A DNA stretch of 64,000 bases from Proteus terrae subsp. cibarius (GCF_011045835.1 NZ_CP047349.1:1550001-1614000), one strand, 5' to 3'; shown: positions 7,646 through 17,271, counted from the stretch's first letter. Made by a program: numbers and translations. The notes: a model not told the origin generated them from the sequence alone.

Positions 7646-7927
7646 ATGAAAAAGCTTATTCTAGCATTGGGTTTATTATCAATTTCTTCTATCGCTGTTT
7701 CTGCTGATTTATCTAAAGCATGTGAAGACTATTTTAAAGAAACTGACTCTTATGTTGAGTTAATGGCAAAAAATGATGCAACTAAGGCTCAAGCAGAAGC
7801 GATGAAAGCGCAATATGCTCAAGCTAAAGAACAATTTGCAGCATTGCCTAAAGATGTTCAAGAAAGTACTTGTAAGCAAGCTTTAGATTCTTTAGAGCAA
7901 ATGAAAAAAATGTCAGCAGCTCAATAA
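7646..7927 (+). CDS. DUF5339 small periplasmic protein
   Basis: A 93-residue protein with a clear signal peptide (about 1-20, cleavage after VSA) and a short helical mature part with two cysteines (CEDYF at about 26 and STCKQAL at about 79) that could form a disulfide. The ADLSKACEDYF...QESTCKQAL layout matches DUF5339, small secreted proteins of unknown function in Proteus and relatives. It has an AAAGGA ribosome site and its own strong terminator. Confidence 0.7.
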   Translation: MKKLILALGLLSISSIAVSADLSKACEDYFKETDSYVELMAKNDATKAQAEAMKAQYAQAKEQFAALPKDVQESTCKQALDSLEQMKKMSAAQ

Positions 7928-7948
7928 ATTTTATTTATTGTATTAAGC

Positions 7949-7973
7949 GGACACCTTGTTGGTGTCCTTTTTA
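7949..7973 (+). terminator. Rho-independent terminator
   Basis: GGACACC (7949-7955) pairs with GGTGTCC (7961-7967) and is followed by five Ts. It ends the DUF5339 gene. Confidence 0.8.
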
Positions 7974-8262
7974 TTTCAATATGACAGCAATTTAATATAG
8001 CCAGTTACTATATATTTTCTTTAGGCATTATTTTTGTTTATTCATATTATTCATGAATATGTTTATTTTTTATAACTCTTGTTATTTTGGTTAAGTGTTT
8101 TCTTTGTTCTATGTTTTCAACTAGATTATAGCTAAAATTATTATATATCATCATTTTATGAGCGAGTTTTTCTATTTTTATATAAATGGTGAAATTTATT
8201 TTGTTGATGAATTGATTTTGTGGAATAATTATTTATTCCTATTTCTTATTGATATTTAATCT

Positions 8263-8664
8263 ATGTATTACTTTTTGTTTTTATTACTTTCTGTATTTAT
8301 AACTTCTGGTTGTACCACTAATAAGGAAACTCAAGCCAAATTAATTGGGATACATACTGATAATCGCACTCCTAATAGTCACGAGGTAAATAGTAACTTA
8401 GTTTTTATGTTGGGAAAGCAATCTCGTTTTGAAATAGAAGTACAAGAAGAAAAACAAAGACTTGGACAAGTTTTTAAAGTCGGTTTAAATGAGAAAATAC
8501 CATCAATAAATAATCAGTATTTAAACAATAATAATTCAACATTAAAGCCTATTCAAAAAATAAGTTTTACCATGCCAGTTCCTGAACCTATTTGGAATGA
8601 AGAAAAACAAACAGTTGAATTCAAATGGAAACAAAAACCACATTATACTTTTGATGCCTATTAA
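8263..8664 (+). CDS. Hypothetical lipoprotein
   Basis: A 133-residue protein with a short hydrophobic leader (about 1-16) and a lipobox ITSGC (Cys17), so it is probably lipidated and periplasm-facing. The mature part is polar with an Asn-rich stretch near residues 87-91. I recognise no family. The ribosome site is poor (T-rich before the ATG), so translation may be weak. The next gene, 43 bp downstream, also encodes a small lipoprotein, and the two may be one unit. Confidence 0.55.
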   Translation: MYYFLFLLLSVFITSGCTTNKETQAKLIGIHTDNRTPNSHEVNSNLVFMLGKQSRFEIEVQEEKQRLGQVFKVGLNEKIPSINNQYLNNNNSTLKPIQKISFTMPVPEPIWNEEKQTVEFKWKQKPHYTFDAY

Positions 8665-8707
8665 TACTTTAATATAAATTTAAAATTTAATTTCATATGG
8701 GAAAATT

Positions 8708-8953
8708 ATGCGCATAGCAATCACTTTATTATTATCATTTCTATTACTAGGTTGTGCTACTGATAACGTTACTTTCAGTACGGGTAATTCAGGAAGTCAT
8801 AGAATAGGTAGTCCAGTGTGTTCTGCATTAGTTTGTGGTAAGAATACTCGAACACCAGGAGAGCAAAAAGCAATTAATGAAGCTGTTCATGAACAACAGC
8901 GAGCTATTATGCGAGGAGAAAAACCTGATTTACAGATCATGGCTTCTTATTAA
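8708..8953 (+). CDS. Small hypothetical lipoprotein
   Basis: An 81-residue protein with lipobox LLLGC (Cys16). The mature part contains two further cysteines in PVCSALVCG and an acidic-basic C-terminal helix (EQKAINEAVHEQQRAIMRGEKPD). No family recognised. It lies 43 bp after another lipoprotein gene. The hairpin GCCAGTA/TACTGGC at 8974-8992 follows it without a clear U-run. Confidence 0.55.
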   Translation: MRIAITLLLSFLLLGCATDNVTFSTGNSGSHRIGSPVCSALVCGKNTRTPGEQKAINEAVHEQQRAIMRGEKPDLQIMASY

Positions 8954-8973
8954 AATTTAATACTATTATCTAT

Positions 8974-8992
8974 GCCAGTAATTACTACTGGC
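8974..8992. terminator. Hairpin between convergent genes
   Basis: GCCAGTA (8974-8980) pairs with TACTGGC (8986-8992). There is no U-run, so it is a weak terminator candidate. Confidence 0.35.
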
Positions 8993-9005
8993 TGATAATC
9001 ATTCT

Positions 9006-9545
9006 CTAAACTTTATTAATAATAAAATTAGCTCTATCATTTATTTCTATTTTAGGTATCTCTATCAAATTATAATTATATTTTCTATAAACAGCTATCA
9101 TTGCTAAATAGGTTTCTTCTGCTTCTTTCTCTGTTTGTTTTCGTTCTTGATCTTGAGTGTATATTTCAGGCCATGGTGGTGCTATAAACACATTTGTAGC
9201 ATAACGAAATAAGGTAATTGCCTTATCAAGATGTTTGGGAATAGCTAAACCACATAGGAGTAGATATCCTGCAATATCAGGAATGCCTCTATCATAGAAA
9301 TAGGGAATTTTATTATTGCTTGCTTCATGCCATGAGCGTAATTCCCAAATTAGCATTGCTTGGGCAAAAGCGTTAGGATCTGTCCATGGTAATGCATTTC
9401 CTTCAATAACACTTTGGTCTTGAATAATGGCTCTTCCTGCTTCTAAAGAACAGGGATAGCCTTTATTTTTAAGTTCGTTTATTAGTGTGGTTTTTCCGGA
9501 GCCGGGGCCACCAGTTAGTATAATGCGATGTGATTTCTCAGGCAT
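9006..9545 (-). CDS. AAA-type NTPase/kinase-like protein
   Basis: A 179-residue protein with a Walker A P-loop GGPGSGKTT at about residues 12-20 and a kinase-like fold: SLEAGRAII, YDRGIPDIAGY and APPWPEIYTQD segments fit the AAA_28 group of predicted ATPases/kinases. Homologues are widespread single genes of unknown substrate. It is intact and transcribed alone; its start follows GGAGTTATT. Confidence 0.7.
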   Translation of the reverse strand: MPEKSHRIILTGGPGSGKTTLINELKNKGYPCSLEAGRAIIQDQSVIEGNALPWTDPNAFAQAMLIWELRSWHEASNNKIPYFYDRGIPDIAGYLLLCGLAIPKHLDKAITLFRYATNVFIAPPWPEIYTQDQERKQTEKEAEETYLAMIAVYRKYNYNLIEIPKIEINDRANFIINKV

Positions 9546-9723
9546 AATAACTCCAATAAGTTTATATAATTTAGAAAGAAAAAGAGAATAAGGATGGTAT
9601 GTAGGGAGAGTTAATACGGGAGCTGTTAGACATTAAATATACCTAAAAAATAGAACTAGAAAAAGTGCATTAGCATTAAATGTTAATATAAATCTCAAGC
9701 TGTTTTATTTTATGGAAGCTCAA

Positions 9724-9753
9724 AAAAATAGCGTAATAATTTACGCTATTTTT
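9724..9753. terminator. Bidirectional rho-independent terminator
   Basis: AAAAATAGCGTAA (9724-9736) pairs with TTACGCTATTTTT (9741-9753), a 13-bp stem with a 4-nt loop and A/T runs on both sides. Leftward it would have ended the gene whose remnant is at 9780-9980. Confidence 0.7.
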
Positions 9754-9779
9754 AGAAGAAAAAACTTCATTGATAAATA

Positions 9780-9980
9780 TTAAGGTATACAAGGCTCTGG
9801 TGCATAGTTATTATTTGGGAAAGCGTTTGGTAAATAACTACATTTTCTGATTATTTCTTGTGTCCCTTCTTTTGATTCAAAAAGAGCAACACCAATTACA
9901 CCTGTATTTCTTTTATCACCTTGAGCATTGTAGTTTACATATCCTTCCTCAGGTGCACCAAAGCGAAAAGCGGCAACTCT
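9780..9980 (-). pseudogene. 3' remnant of an unidentified gene
   Basis: An open 66-codon stretch on the minus strand (VAAFRFGAPEEGYVNYN... to NNNYAPEPCIP, stop at 9780) has a protein-like composition and a proper terminator behind it, but no start: a stop codon lies directly upstream at 9981-9983 and nothing recognisable precedes it. It looks like the tail of a gene that lost its 5' part. Family not recognised. Confidence 0.45.
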
Positions 9981-10123
9981 TTATTTTGAGTACTATTTTC
10001 CCTTATTTTCTTATTTAGGCATTTTATGCCTACGATAACTATCTAATAGCAATTGAAAGAAGAAGAGTTTGATTCTATTATAGAACGTATATGTTTTATT
10101 ATGATCTGTATATAAGGATTGTT

Positions 10124-10321
10124 GTGGGTATTGTAAAAATTTCTGATGAATTACATGAATACTTGCGAAAAGCAAGCAATGTGATGTCTCGCTCTGTTAA
10201 TGCTCAGGCAGAGTTTTGGATAAAAATTGGCATTCAGGCAGAGTTAAACCCAGATAAAACGTTTCCAATGATTATCAATGAAATGTTGGAAAAAGAAGCC
10301 ATCAAGCAAGAAGTAGAATAA
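10124..10321 (+). CDS. ParD-like antitoxin-type protein
   Basis: A 65-residue protein reading (M)GIVKISDELHEYLRKASNVMSRSVNAQAEFWIKIG, the ParD-like ribbon-helix-helix family. The start is taken as GTG at 10124 because AAGGA lies 5 bp before it and family members begin at this point; the ATG at 10091 has no ribosome site. No ParE toxin is present. It lies 12 bp before the map-type gene; the same pairing is known in other gamma-proteobacteria, so it may regulate that gene rather than act as an antitoxin. Confidence 0.7.
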   Translation: MGIVKISDELHEYLRKASNVMSRSVNAQAEFWIKIGIQAELNPDKTFPMIINEMLEKEAIKQEVE

Positions 10322-10333
10322 GAGGAAAGAAGA

Positions 10334-11110
10334 ATGGATAAAATAACGATTAAGACGGCCGATGAAATTGAGTTAATGCGTGAATCAGGACGCTTATTAG
10401 CGAAAGTTTTTACAATGCTTGATGATTTTATTGTACCAGGTGTTTCTACACTAGAAATTAACGATAAGGTTGATGACTTTATTGTCAATGAACTTCAATC
10501 GAGACCTGCAAGTAAAGGTCAATATGGCTATGAATATGTGCTAAATACATCTATAAATGAAGTTGTTTGTCATGGTGTGCCAAAATCAGATGAGCGCTTA
10601 AAAAGTAAAGATATTATTAATGTTGATATCACACTAGAAAAAAATGGATTTATTGCTGACTCTAGTAAAATGTATATTATGCCTGAGGCATCTCCTATTG
10701 CGCGGAAATTAGCAAAAACAACATATCAAGCAATGTGGGAAGGTATTAAGGAAGTAAAACCAGGTGCGACATTAGGTGATATTGGTCATGCTATTCAAAG
10801 CTTTGCACAAAGTCATGGATATAGTGTAGTAAGAGAATACTGTGGGCATGGAATAGGAAGAGAAATGCATGAAGCGCCACAAGTATTACATTATGGTATT
10901 AAAGGGCAAGGTATTGAATTAAAAGATGGTATGACTTTTACGATTGAACCAATGATAAATCAAGGCGGCGCTAAAATAAAAACCAAAAAAGATGGTTGGA
11001 CTGTTGTGACAAGAGATAAAAAATTATCCGCTCAATCAGAACATACTATTTTAGTAACAGCAACAGGGTATGAAGTACTCACTTTACGTCCAGAAGAAGT
11101 ATTACCATAA
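10334..11110 (+). CDS. map: Type I methionine aminopeptidase
   Basis: A 258-residue enzyme removing the initiator methionine from new proteins. All five metal ligands are visible: Asp98 (NVDIT), Asp109 (ADSSK), His172 (GHGIGREMHEAP), Glu205 (FTIEP) and Glu236 (SEHT), plus His80 and His179. This copy is coupled to a ParD-like gene and is not next to rpsB/tsf, so it is probably a second map paralogue beside the essential housekeeping one. AAGGAAAG precedes the ATG. Confidence 0.85.
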   Translation: MDKITIKTADEIELMRESGRLLAKVFTMLDDFIVPGVSTLEINDKVDDFIVNELQSRPASKGQYGYEYVLNTSINEVVCHGVPKSDERLKSKDIINVDITLEKNGFIADSSKMYIMPEASPIARKLAKTTYQAMWEGIKEVKPGATLGDIGHAIQSFAQSHGYSVVREYCGHGIGREMHEAPQVLHYGIKGQGIELKDGMTFTIEPMINQGGAKIKTKKDGWTVVTRDKKLSAQSEHTILVTATGYEVLTLRPEEVLP

Positions 11111-11383
11111 TTGCAAATCTCTTATATTTATAGCCATTTTAAGAAAAAATATTCTTTATATTTTCAAAATAATTTAGTTTTTAATTAAAGTGGCTAGTTG
11201 CATCTCCTTAACTTTTCATTTCTATCAATAAATTAAGTTTATAACTCATATTTTTATAAATCCGAGTTGTAAATTACACTTTGGCCACTATATTAATATC
11301 AATACTTATTAAGTATTAATGGAACATTATTAAATGATTGCAGGATGCGATTGTTACTCTATGAAAAAAATAAGGAAGTTAAT

Positions 11384-11728
11384 ATGGAGAATATTTCGAA
11401 AACTTTAGAAGAGTGGGGATCATGGGTAGCCAATGATCAAGATGCTGTTAATATATTGAATAATGATAAAAAAGAAGTTATTCCAGACCGTATAAAATTA
11501 AGAAAAAAATGCACTCATCATAATGCAAATGTTATCAATGATTTAATGAAAAGACTGATGGCGTACAACAAAGAAGATTATCAGTTAATTATTAATTATT
11601 ATGTTTTTGGTAAAACGTTTATACAGCTTGCAAAATATGATCAATGTTCTGATACATATATTGGTAAAAAGCTAAAAAAAGTGGAAGGAATGATTGAGGG
11701 TATGCTAATTTTCTCTAGAGTTAATTGA
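11384..11728 (+). CDS. Orphan phage antiterminator Q-like protein
   Basis: A 114-residue protein starting MENISKTLEEWGSWVAND, with LIINYYVFGKTFIQLAKYDQCSDTYIGKKLKKVEGMIEGML forming the conserved C-terminal helix-turn-helix-like region of the phage antitermination protein Q family. The ATG at 11384 follows AAGGAAG; an ATG at 11345 would add 13 residues. In a prophage Q stands before the lysis and late genes, but here neither follows, so it is a stranded phage gene that still has an intact frame. Confidence 0.7.
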   Translation: MENISKTLEEWGSWVANDQDAVNILNNDKKEVIPDRIKLRKKCTHHNANVINDLMKRLMAYNKEDYQLIINYYVFGKTFIQLAKYDQCSDTYIGKKLKKVEGMIEGMLIFSRVN

Positions 11729-11958
11729 GACTATCAGTAAAAAATCGAAACTGATTAAAATAATGCTTTACGATCGTAAAATAGAGTTTAATCTAATAAC
11801 ACTTAGAAAAAATAAGTTATTAAAATACGATGTTTACTATAATTTTTTACTTCAAAGATTGTATTTTAAATGTTGTATTCTAACTATTATTTTAAGTATT
11901 GCTAATAGGATGTTTAGCAAATTAAATAAATTAATTTAAACCCAAGGAGTGGAAAAAT

Positions 11959-12822
11959 ATGTCAACTACATATCCAATTGTTTTAGTTCATGGTTTATCT
12001 GGTTTTGATGATATCGTCGGCTATCCTTATTTTTATGGTATCGCTGATGCATTAGAAAAGGATGGCCATAAAGTTTTCACTGCATCTCTTTCTGCATTTA
12101 ACTCGAACGAAGTTCGTGGCGAACAACTTTGGGAATTTGTGCAAAAAATTCTCAAAGAAACGAAAGCAAAAAAAGTAAATTTAATCGGTCATAGCCAAGG
12201 TCCATTAGCTTGCCGTTATGTTGCTGCGAAGCATGCTAAAAGTATTGCTTCTGTTACCTCTGTTAATGGTGTAAACCATGGTTCAGAGATTGCAGATTTA
12301 GTACGACGCATTATGCGTAAGGATAGTGTGCCAGAATATATTGCTGATGCAGTAATGAAAGCTATTGGTACTATTATTTCTACATTTTCAGGTAATCGAG
12401 GTAATCCACAAGATGCTATTGCTGCATTAGAAGCATTAACAACTGAAAATGTGATGGAATTTAATAAAAAGTATCCACAAGGGCTGCCAGCCATTCGCGG
12501 TGGTGAAGGCAAAGAAGTCGTAAATGGCGTTCATTACTATTCATTTGGTAGTTATATCCAAGGTTTGATCGCTGGTGAAAAAGGCAATTTATTAGATCCT
12601 ACTCATGCAGCAATGCGTGTATTAAGTGCATTCTTTTCTGAGCGTGAAAATGATGGCTTGGTAGGTCGTACAAGTATGCGATTAGGTAAACTGATTAAAG
12701 ATGATTATGCTGAAGATCATCTGGATATGGTAAATCAGGTTGCTGGATTAGTCGGACGTGGTGAAGATATTATTGCTATTTATACAAACCATGCGAATTT
12801 CTTAGCAAGTAAAAAGCTTTAA
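11959..12822 (+). CDS. lipA: Triacylglycerol lipase (Proteus-type)
   Basis: A 287-residue alpha/beta hydrolase. The nucleophile elbow GHSQG gives Ser79; Asp232 (ENDGLVG) and His254 (AEDHLDMV) complete the triad, and HGLSG at about 11-15 forms the oxyanion hole. These positions coincide with the structurally characterised P. mirabilis lipase. There is no signal peptide; lipases of this Proteus subfamily need no dedicated foldase. It is a monocistronic gene with CAAGGAG before the ATG. This is the best species marker in the window. Confidence 0.9.
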   Translation: MSTTYPIVLVHGLSGFDDIVGYPYFYGIADALEKDGHKVFTASLSAFNSNEVRGEQLWEFVQKILKETKAKKVNLIGHSQGPLACRYVAAKHAKSIASVTSVNGVNHGSEIADLVRRIMRKDSVPEYIADAVMKAIGTIISTFSGNRGNPQDAIAALEALTTENVMEFNKKYPQGLPAIRGGEGKEVVNGVHYYSFGSYIQGLIAGEKGNLLDPTHAAMRVLSAFFSERENDGLVGRTSMRLGKLIKDDYAEDHLDMVNQVAGLVGRGEDIIAIYTNHANFLASKKL

Positions 12823-12892
12823 TTATCTTGTATACTGGTTGTGAAATAATCTAATACGAATGGCTCTAATTAATTTAGAGCCATTTTTATTA

Positions 12893-13330
12893 TTATTGAT
12901 TGATATCTTTATTAACGCTGACAGAAATGCCATAGCCTAATAAATAAAGTGCCTGCTCTAGATTATCTACTTTTGAGGTTTGATTAATTTCAAGTAGACG
13001 CTCTATTTGAGCACTCGTTAAATTCATCTTTCTTGCAAGATCAGATTTTTTTGTCTTTGTTTCTAACATTGCATTATGTAACGCAATTTTTAAACAGCTA
13101 ATAAGAGGTAAGTAGACAATGAAATCGCCTGTCTGTGCTTTGGATGGTGTAGGAATAGGCAGTTTACTCGCTACAAACTCTTCAAGACCTACATGCAAAA
13201 TATCAGAGGCTTCTAGTTCAATATCATCTTCTGTATAAGCAACAGCGTGTATATTATCGAAATCACGGTAAGTGATTTCGTAAGTTTCACTTTCTTCATC
13301 AAAATGAGCGACTGCTGGATAGCTGAACAT
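12893..13330 (-). CDS. HicB-family antitoxin without hicA
   Basis: A 145-residue protein with a degenerate RNase-H-like HicB N-domain (YPAVAHFDEESETYEITYRDFDN) and a C-terminal helix-turn-helix (KKSDLARKMNLTSAQIERLLEINQTSKVDNLEQALYLLG). HicB normally neutralises and represses hicA, a gene for a ~60-residue RNase placed just upstream or downstream. Neither side contains one here. It may act as a plain repressor; a dyad at 13375-13390 sits in its promoter region. Confidence 0.75.
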   Translation of the reverse strand: MFSYPAVAHFDEESETYEITYRDFDNIHAVAYTEDDIELEASDILHVGLEEFVASKLPIPTPSKAQTGDFIVYLPLISCLKIALHNAMLETKTKKSDLARKMNLTSAQIERLLEINQTSKVDNLEQALYLLGYGISVSVNKDINQ

Positions 13331-13374
13331 AAATAACCTTTTATAAAGTTGAAAGTCATATTTAAAATGAAATT

Positions 13375-13390
13375 ACACAATATAATGTGT
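13375..13390. promoter_or_regulatory. Dyad in hicB upstream region
   Basis: ACACA (13375-13379) and TGTGT (13386-13390) form an inverted pair around an AT core, 45 bp before the hicB ATG. It is a plausible operator for HicB autoregulation; inferred from position only. Confidence 0.4.
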
Positions 13391-13573
13391 TTTCAAAATT
13401 CTTGTGTATAGTACTAAAGTGAAACTTTATTTATCTACTTGATATTAAATAGTATGTTAAAGATTAAAACATATTTATCAAAAATTATCTTCATTTCTTG
13501 CTAATGTGAGAAAAAGTGAAGTTGATAGTATATCGCTTGTTAGTTGTTAGGTATTTTTAGGAAGGAGTTGTTT

Positions 13574-14311
13574 ATGTATCCCGTTGATTTACATGCTCAT
13601 ACTATTGCTAGTACACATGCTTATAGTACAGTTAGTGAATATTTCCAACAAGCTAAAAAGCAGGGAATTCAATTATTTGCAATTACTGACCATGGCCCAG
13701 ATATGGATGATGCACCTCATGAATGGCATTTTTCTAACTTACCTGTGATCCCTCGTATTATTGATGGCGTTGGTATTCTTTATGGTATAGAAGCGAATAT
13801 TAAAAATATCAAAGGTGAAACAGATTGCAGTGAGAAAATGAGTAAGAAATTAGATATTGTGCTTGCTGGTTTTCATGATCCGGTAATGAGTTCATTAGGC
13901 CTTGTTGATAATACAAAAGCGCTAATTGCAACAATAGCAAGTGGCTGTATTCAAATGGTAACGCATCCGGGCAATCCCAAATATCCAATAGATATTGCTG
14001 AAGTCGCAAAGGCAGCTGCTACTTACAACGTTGCTTTAGAAATGAATAATTCATCATTTATTCATTCTAGAGTAGGAAGTGAGAAAAACTGCATAGAAAT
14101 AGCGAAAGCAGTACGTGATGCAGGAGGATTAATTGCATTGGGTTCTGACTCACATATAGCTTCTTCACTAGGAAATTTTGATCGAGTATTAGAAGTATTA
14201 GCCCAAATAGACTTTCCACATGAGCGTATACTGAATGTAACTCCAAGAAGAGTGTTAGATTTTCTAAAATCACATGGTAAAAAAGAGATCCCTGAATTTA
14301 GCCATTTTTAA
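13574..14311 (+). CDS. ycdX: PHP-family phosphatase YcdX
   Basis: A 245-residue metal-dependent phosphatase of the PHP superfamily, the same length as E. coli YcdX. The N-terminal DLHAHTIAS, the AITDHGPDM motif, GIEANI, and later HPGNP and GSDSHIAS supply the trinuclear zinc-site histidines and aspartates. The ATG at 13574 follows GGAAGGAG; the frame is open to 13544 but that ATG lacks a site. In E. coli it is linked to swarming. It stands alone here. Confidence 0.85.
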   Translation: MYPVDLHAHTIASTHAYSTVSEYFQQAKKQGIQLFAITDHGPDMDDAPHEWHFSNLPVIPRIIDGVGILYGIEANIKNIKGETDCSEKMSKKLDIVLAGFHDPVMSSLGLVDNTKALIATIASGCIQMVTHPGNPKYPIDIAEVAKAAATYNVALEMNNSSFIHSRVGSEKNCIEIAKAVRDAGGLIALGSDSHIASSLGNFDRVLEVLAQIDFPHERILNVTPRRVLDFLKSHGKKEIPEFSHF

Positions 14312-14385
14312 TATTAATCTAAATCAGTAATAAGAAAGCTATCCTAAGATTAAGATAGCTTTTATGCTGTAGGTAGATTTAATAC

Positions 14386-15984
14386 TTACTGATGAAAAAC
14401 AGTTAATTCTTGTTTTAATCTATCTGATTGTGTTTGCAAAGAATCTAATGAACTGACTAATTCCCGTGTCATTGTTGAGTTAGCTTGTGTTGTTTGATCT
14501 AATTGATTTATTGCATCTTCAATTTGGGCAATACCATTACTTTGTTCATTTGTAGAAATAGAAATATCGTGGATCATTTCATTAATATTTTCAGTATGTT
14601 TAGAAATATCTATCATATTATCGTTTGCGTCAGCGGCTAACTGAAAACACTGATTTATTTTTTTACTTGAATTAGCGACAAGTATTTTTATCTCTTTTGA
14701 TGCTAAGTTACAGCTAATGGATAGTTCTCTTACTTCTTTAGCAACAACAGCAAAACCTTTTCCGTGCTCACCCACTCTTGCCGCTTCTACGGCAGCATTT
14801 AAAGCCAATAAGTTTGTTTGGAAGGCGATATTGTCAATCGTAGAGGTAATATCGTTAATTTGTTCAGAGAACGTGACAACCTCATGCATATTTTCAACAA
14901 CGTTAGCGAGCATTTCATTACTTTGATGGATCATCGTATCTGCTTTTGTTACCAGCTCACATGATGTTTGTGTATTTTCTGCATGTTGTTTTGATGTCAC
15001 ACTTAATTGTCGTATTCCTGCTGAGGTTTCGAGTACAGCAGCTGATTGTTGTTCAACTCGAATGGCAAGATTATTGTTCATAACAGCAATATCACTTAGT
15101 TCGGAATTAATAAGACCGGAGCTGTTATTGATGTTATTGACGATCCGCTTTATCTGGTCTCGCATTTTTTGAATATTAGTTGTGAGAATATTTATTTCAA
15201 ATAGACCTTTTGTGGTGACATCAGTCGCTAATTCTCCATTACTAATATCTTCGATATTTTTCATTATCGCATTTAAAGGTGAAATAAAGTTTTTTCGCAG
15301 TACAACCTGAACTAAGAAAGAAAAAATAACAATTAATATTGAAATGACAATTAAGCTATAAATAATTTTATCGTACAGTAACTCGCCTTCACTCAATGAA
15401 GCCGTGTAATAATTTTCTAGTTGTTGATGATAGGTAGTATAAGCTTGTTCAAAATTATCTTGATAGGTTTGTGTTGGTTGATTTAAGTATTCGTATGTTT
15501 TGCCTTGTTCTAGAAAGGCTAAAAATTCAATTAATGCGGCATTAAGCTCAGTGTATTTCTGCTCTAGTTGTTGTATATAAGTTTGATTTTCAACATTATG
15601 AGGAAAACTCTTGAAACTTTCCCACCCATTTTCAACGAGTTGAAGTTTTTCTTTAGCTTGCTGTAATAATGAAGAGATATCTGTATTCGCAGTAGCCATT
15701 TTATTAATAATTAATAAGTGGCGGGAACTGGCTCTATTTAGGGTATTACGCGTTTGTAAGAGGTTTTCCCAAGTGTTATTTAATAGTGATTGTTCGTGGT
15801 AGATATTGTTTAGTGTGTTTAAGTTTCTCTTGTAATCATTGACTGAAGAGAGGAATAAAACACAAGCTAGACCAAGAAGTAAGATTAAAGAGCCTGTAAT
15901 CAGCCAAACTAAAGTGGTTGTTTTTAAACTCGATAGAGTAAAAGAGACGTTTGGCAAATAACGTTGTTTGAAGTTCTTAAACAT
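14386..15984 (-). CDS. Methyl-accepting chemotaxis protein
   Basis: A 532-residue chemoreceptor. A first membrane segment lies at about 24-46, a periplasmic four-helix sensor region at about 47-204 and a second membrane segment at about 205-228. A HAMP domain and a long cytoplasmic coiled coil follow. The signalling tip is clear: [20 protein letters not shown] then [14 protein letters not shown]. No C-terminal NWETF-type tether for CheR/CheB is present (it ends in ELTVFHQ), so it is a low-abundance-type receptor. Ligand not predictable. It is monocistronic, away from the flagellar cluster. Confidence 0.9.
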   Translation of the reverse strand: MFKNFKQRYLPNVSFTLSSLKTTTLVWLITGSLILLLGLACVLFLSSVNDYKRNLNTLNNIYHEQSLLNNTWENLLQTRNTLNRASSRHLLIINKMATANTDISSLLQQAKEKLQLVENGWESFKSFPHNVENQTYIQQLEQKYTELNAALIEFLAFLEQGKTYEYLNQPTQTYQDNFEQAYTTYHQQLENYYTASLSEGELLYDKIIYSLIVISILIVIFSFLVQVVLRKNFISPLNAIMKNIEDISNGELATDVTTKGLFEINILTTNIQKMRDQIKRIVNNINNSSGLINSELSDIAVMNNNLAIRVEQQSAAVLETSAGIRQLSVTSKQHAENTQTSCELVTKADTMIHQSNEMLANVVENMHEVVTFSEQINDITSTIDNIAFQTNLLALNAAVEAARVGEHGKGFAVVAKEVRELSISCNLASKEIKILVANSSKKINQCFQLAADANDNMIDISKHTENINEMIHDISISTNEQSNGIAQIEDAINQLDQTTQANSTMTRELVSSLDSLQTQSDRLKQELTVFHQ

Positions 15985-16577
15985 GTAATGTTATTTCCTT
16001 TTTCATAAAAATATAACTGTGTAGTTTATTGATTTTTAAGTTTTATTTTTACTTCCTGTAACTGGTATAGACAAAGAATTAAGAAAAAAATAAAAATATT
16101 TTTCTAGGTCACTCTTTGATTTAATGCCATATATCCTTTTGATTTTTTCAAATACTAAAAAATAGTATCGGCATTTTATAAATATTCTTTATGCTTATTT
16201 ATTGCTCTGATTAATAAATTTATTAAATATATCAATTGGTCTTGCAACACTTTGATTTTTAATTAATTTATCTTAAATATTAAAAGTTAACGATAAACGA
16301 TAAAAATGAGATAAAAGAGTTATCTCAATAAATAAGTTTTAACCTGTTGATTTGTTATTAATTTTATGTGACTGGTTAGTTTGTTTTTAAACAATTAGAT
16401 TTAAATAGTGTAAGTATTTTTATTTATAAAATAAAAAAGTAATAATGATTAAAACAGCAATAAATTAAATTATTTTTTGTTGGTTTAAAAGAATAAATAA
16501 GAGAGTCTAACGTTAAAAAGGGGAGGGAGGTAAAAAGATCACAATATATAAAAAGTAAGAAAACAGATGAAATCACT
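15985..16577. other. Very AT-rich gap, no gene seen
   Basis: About 600 bases of low-complexity AT-rich DNA upstream of the chemoreceptor and downstream of the NqrE-like gene. No frame, repeat or RNA motif that I can support. Confidence 0.5.
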
Positions 16578-16609
16578 ATAAACGGAAAGTATATTACCCT
16601 CCCGTTTAT
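16578..16609 (-). terminator. Hairpin after nqrE-like gene
   Basis: ATAAACGG (16578-16585) pairs with CCGTTTAT (16602-16609), 16-nt loop. On the minus strand it lies after the stop of the NqrE-like gene. The U-run is weak. Confidence 0.4.
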
Positions 16610-16671
16610 ATATAAAGCTTACATTAATGATGGTCTTAATGATGTATAAAAATTGGATGCAAAATAAGCGT

Positions 16672-17271
16672 TTAAAGCGAAATCCCTGAGAACGACATAA
16701 AACCAAGAGACATTAATCCTACCGTGATAAATGTGATCCCTAGCCCTCTCAATCCTTTGGGGATATCTGAATATTTCATTTTTTCACGTAAACCAGAGAG
16801 CGCGATAATTGCAAGTAGCCAACCTATGCCACACCCAGCACCATATATCACTGATTCAGTAAATGTGTAGTCACGTTCAACCATAAAAATGGTGGCACCA
16901 AAGATAGCACAATGAATAGTCAATAAAGGCAAAAAGATCCCTAATGAATGATAAAGCGAAGGGATAAATTTATCTAAAAACATTTCTAAAATTTGGACTA
17001 ATGCTGCTAAAACGCCAATAAAAGTGATATATCTAAGAAAGCTAAGATCAATACCTTCAACTACCGCGTCTTTCTTTAGAATGAAATGATAGATTAAGTT
17101 ATTGATAGGTGTAGCAATAATAAGTAAGGCAGTAACAGTAAGACCCAGTTTTAATGAGGTTTTTACTTCTTTAGAAACAGCAAGAAAAGTACACATTCCT
17201 AAAAAGAAACTTAATGCCATATTCTCAACAAAAGTCGCCTTAATAAAGATATTAAGGTAATTTTCAAGCAT
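16672..17271 (-). CDS. Solitary NqrE-like Na+-NADH:quinone reductase subunit
   Basis: A 199-residue, six-span inner-membrane protein closely following Vibrio Nqr[20 protein letters not shown] at the start and [10 protein letters not shown]...[10 protein letters not shown] at the end. Cys27 and Cys121 (IHCAIFG) align with the residues that, with NqrD, hold the intramembrane 2Fe-2S cluster. In Na+-NQR this subunit works only inside the six-subunit NqrA-F complex, but no other nqr or rnf gene is adjacent. It could be a spare subunit of a complex encoded elsewhere or have an independent role. GGAGG precedes the ATG. Confidence 0.8.
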   Translation of the reverse strand: MLENYLNIFIKATFVENMALSFFLGMCTFLAVSKEVKTSLKLGLTVTALLIIATPINNLIYHFILKKDAVVEGIDLSFLRYITFIGVLAALVQILEMFLDKFIPSLYHSLGIFLPLLTIHCAIFGATIFMVERDYTFTESVIYGAGCGIGWLLAIIALSGLREKMKYSDIPKGLRGLGITFITVGLMSLGFMSFSGISL

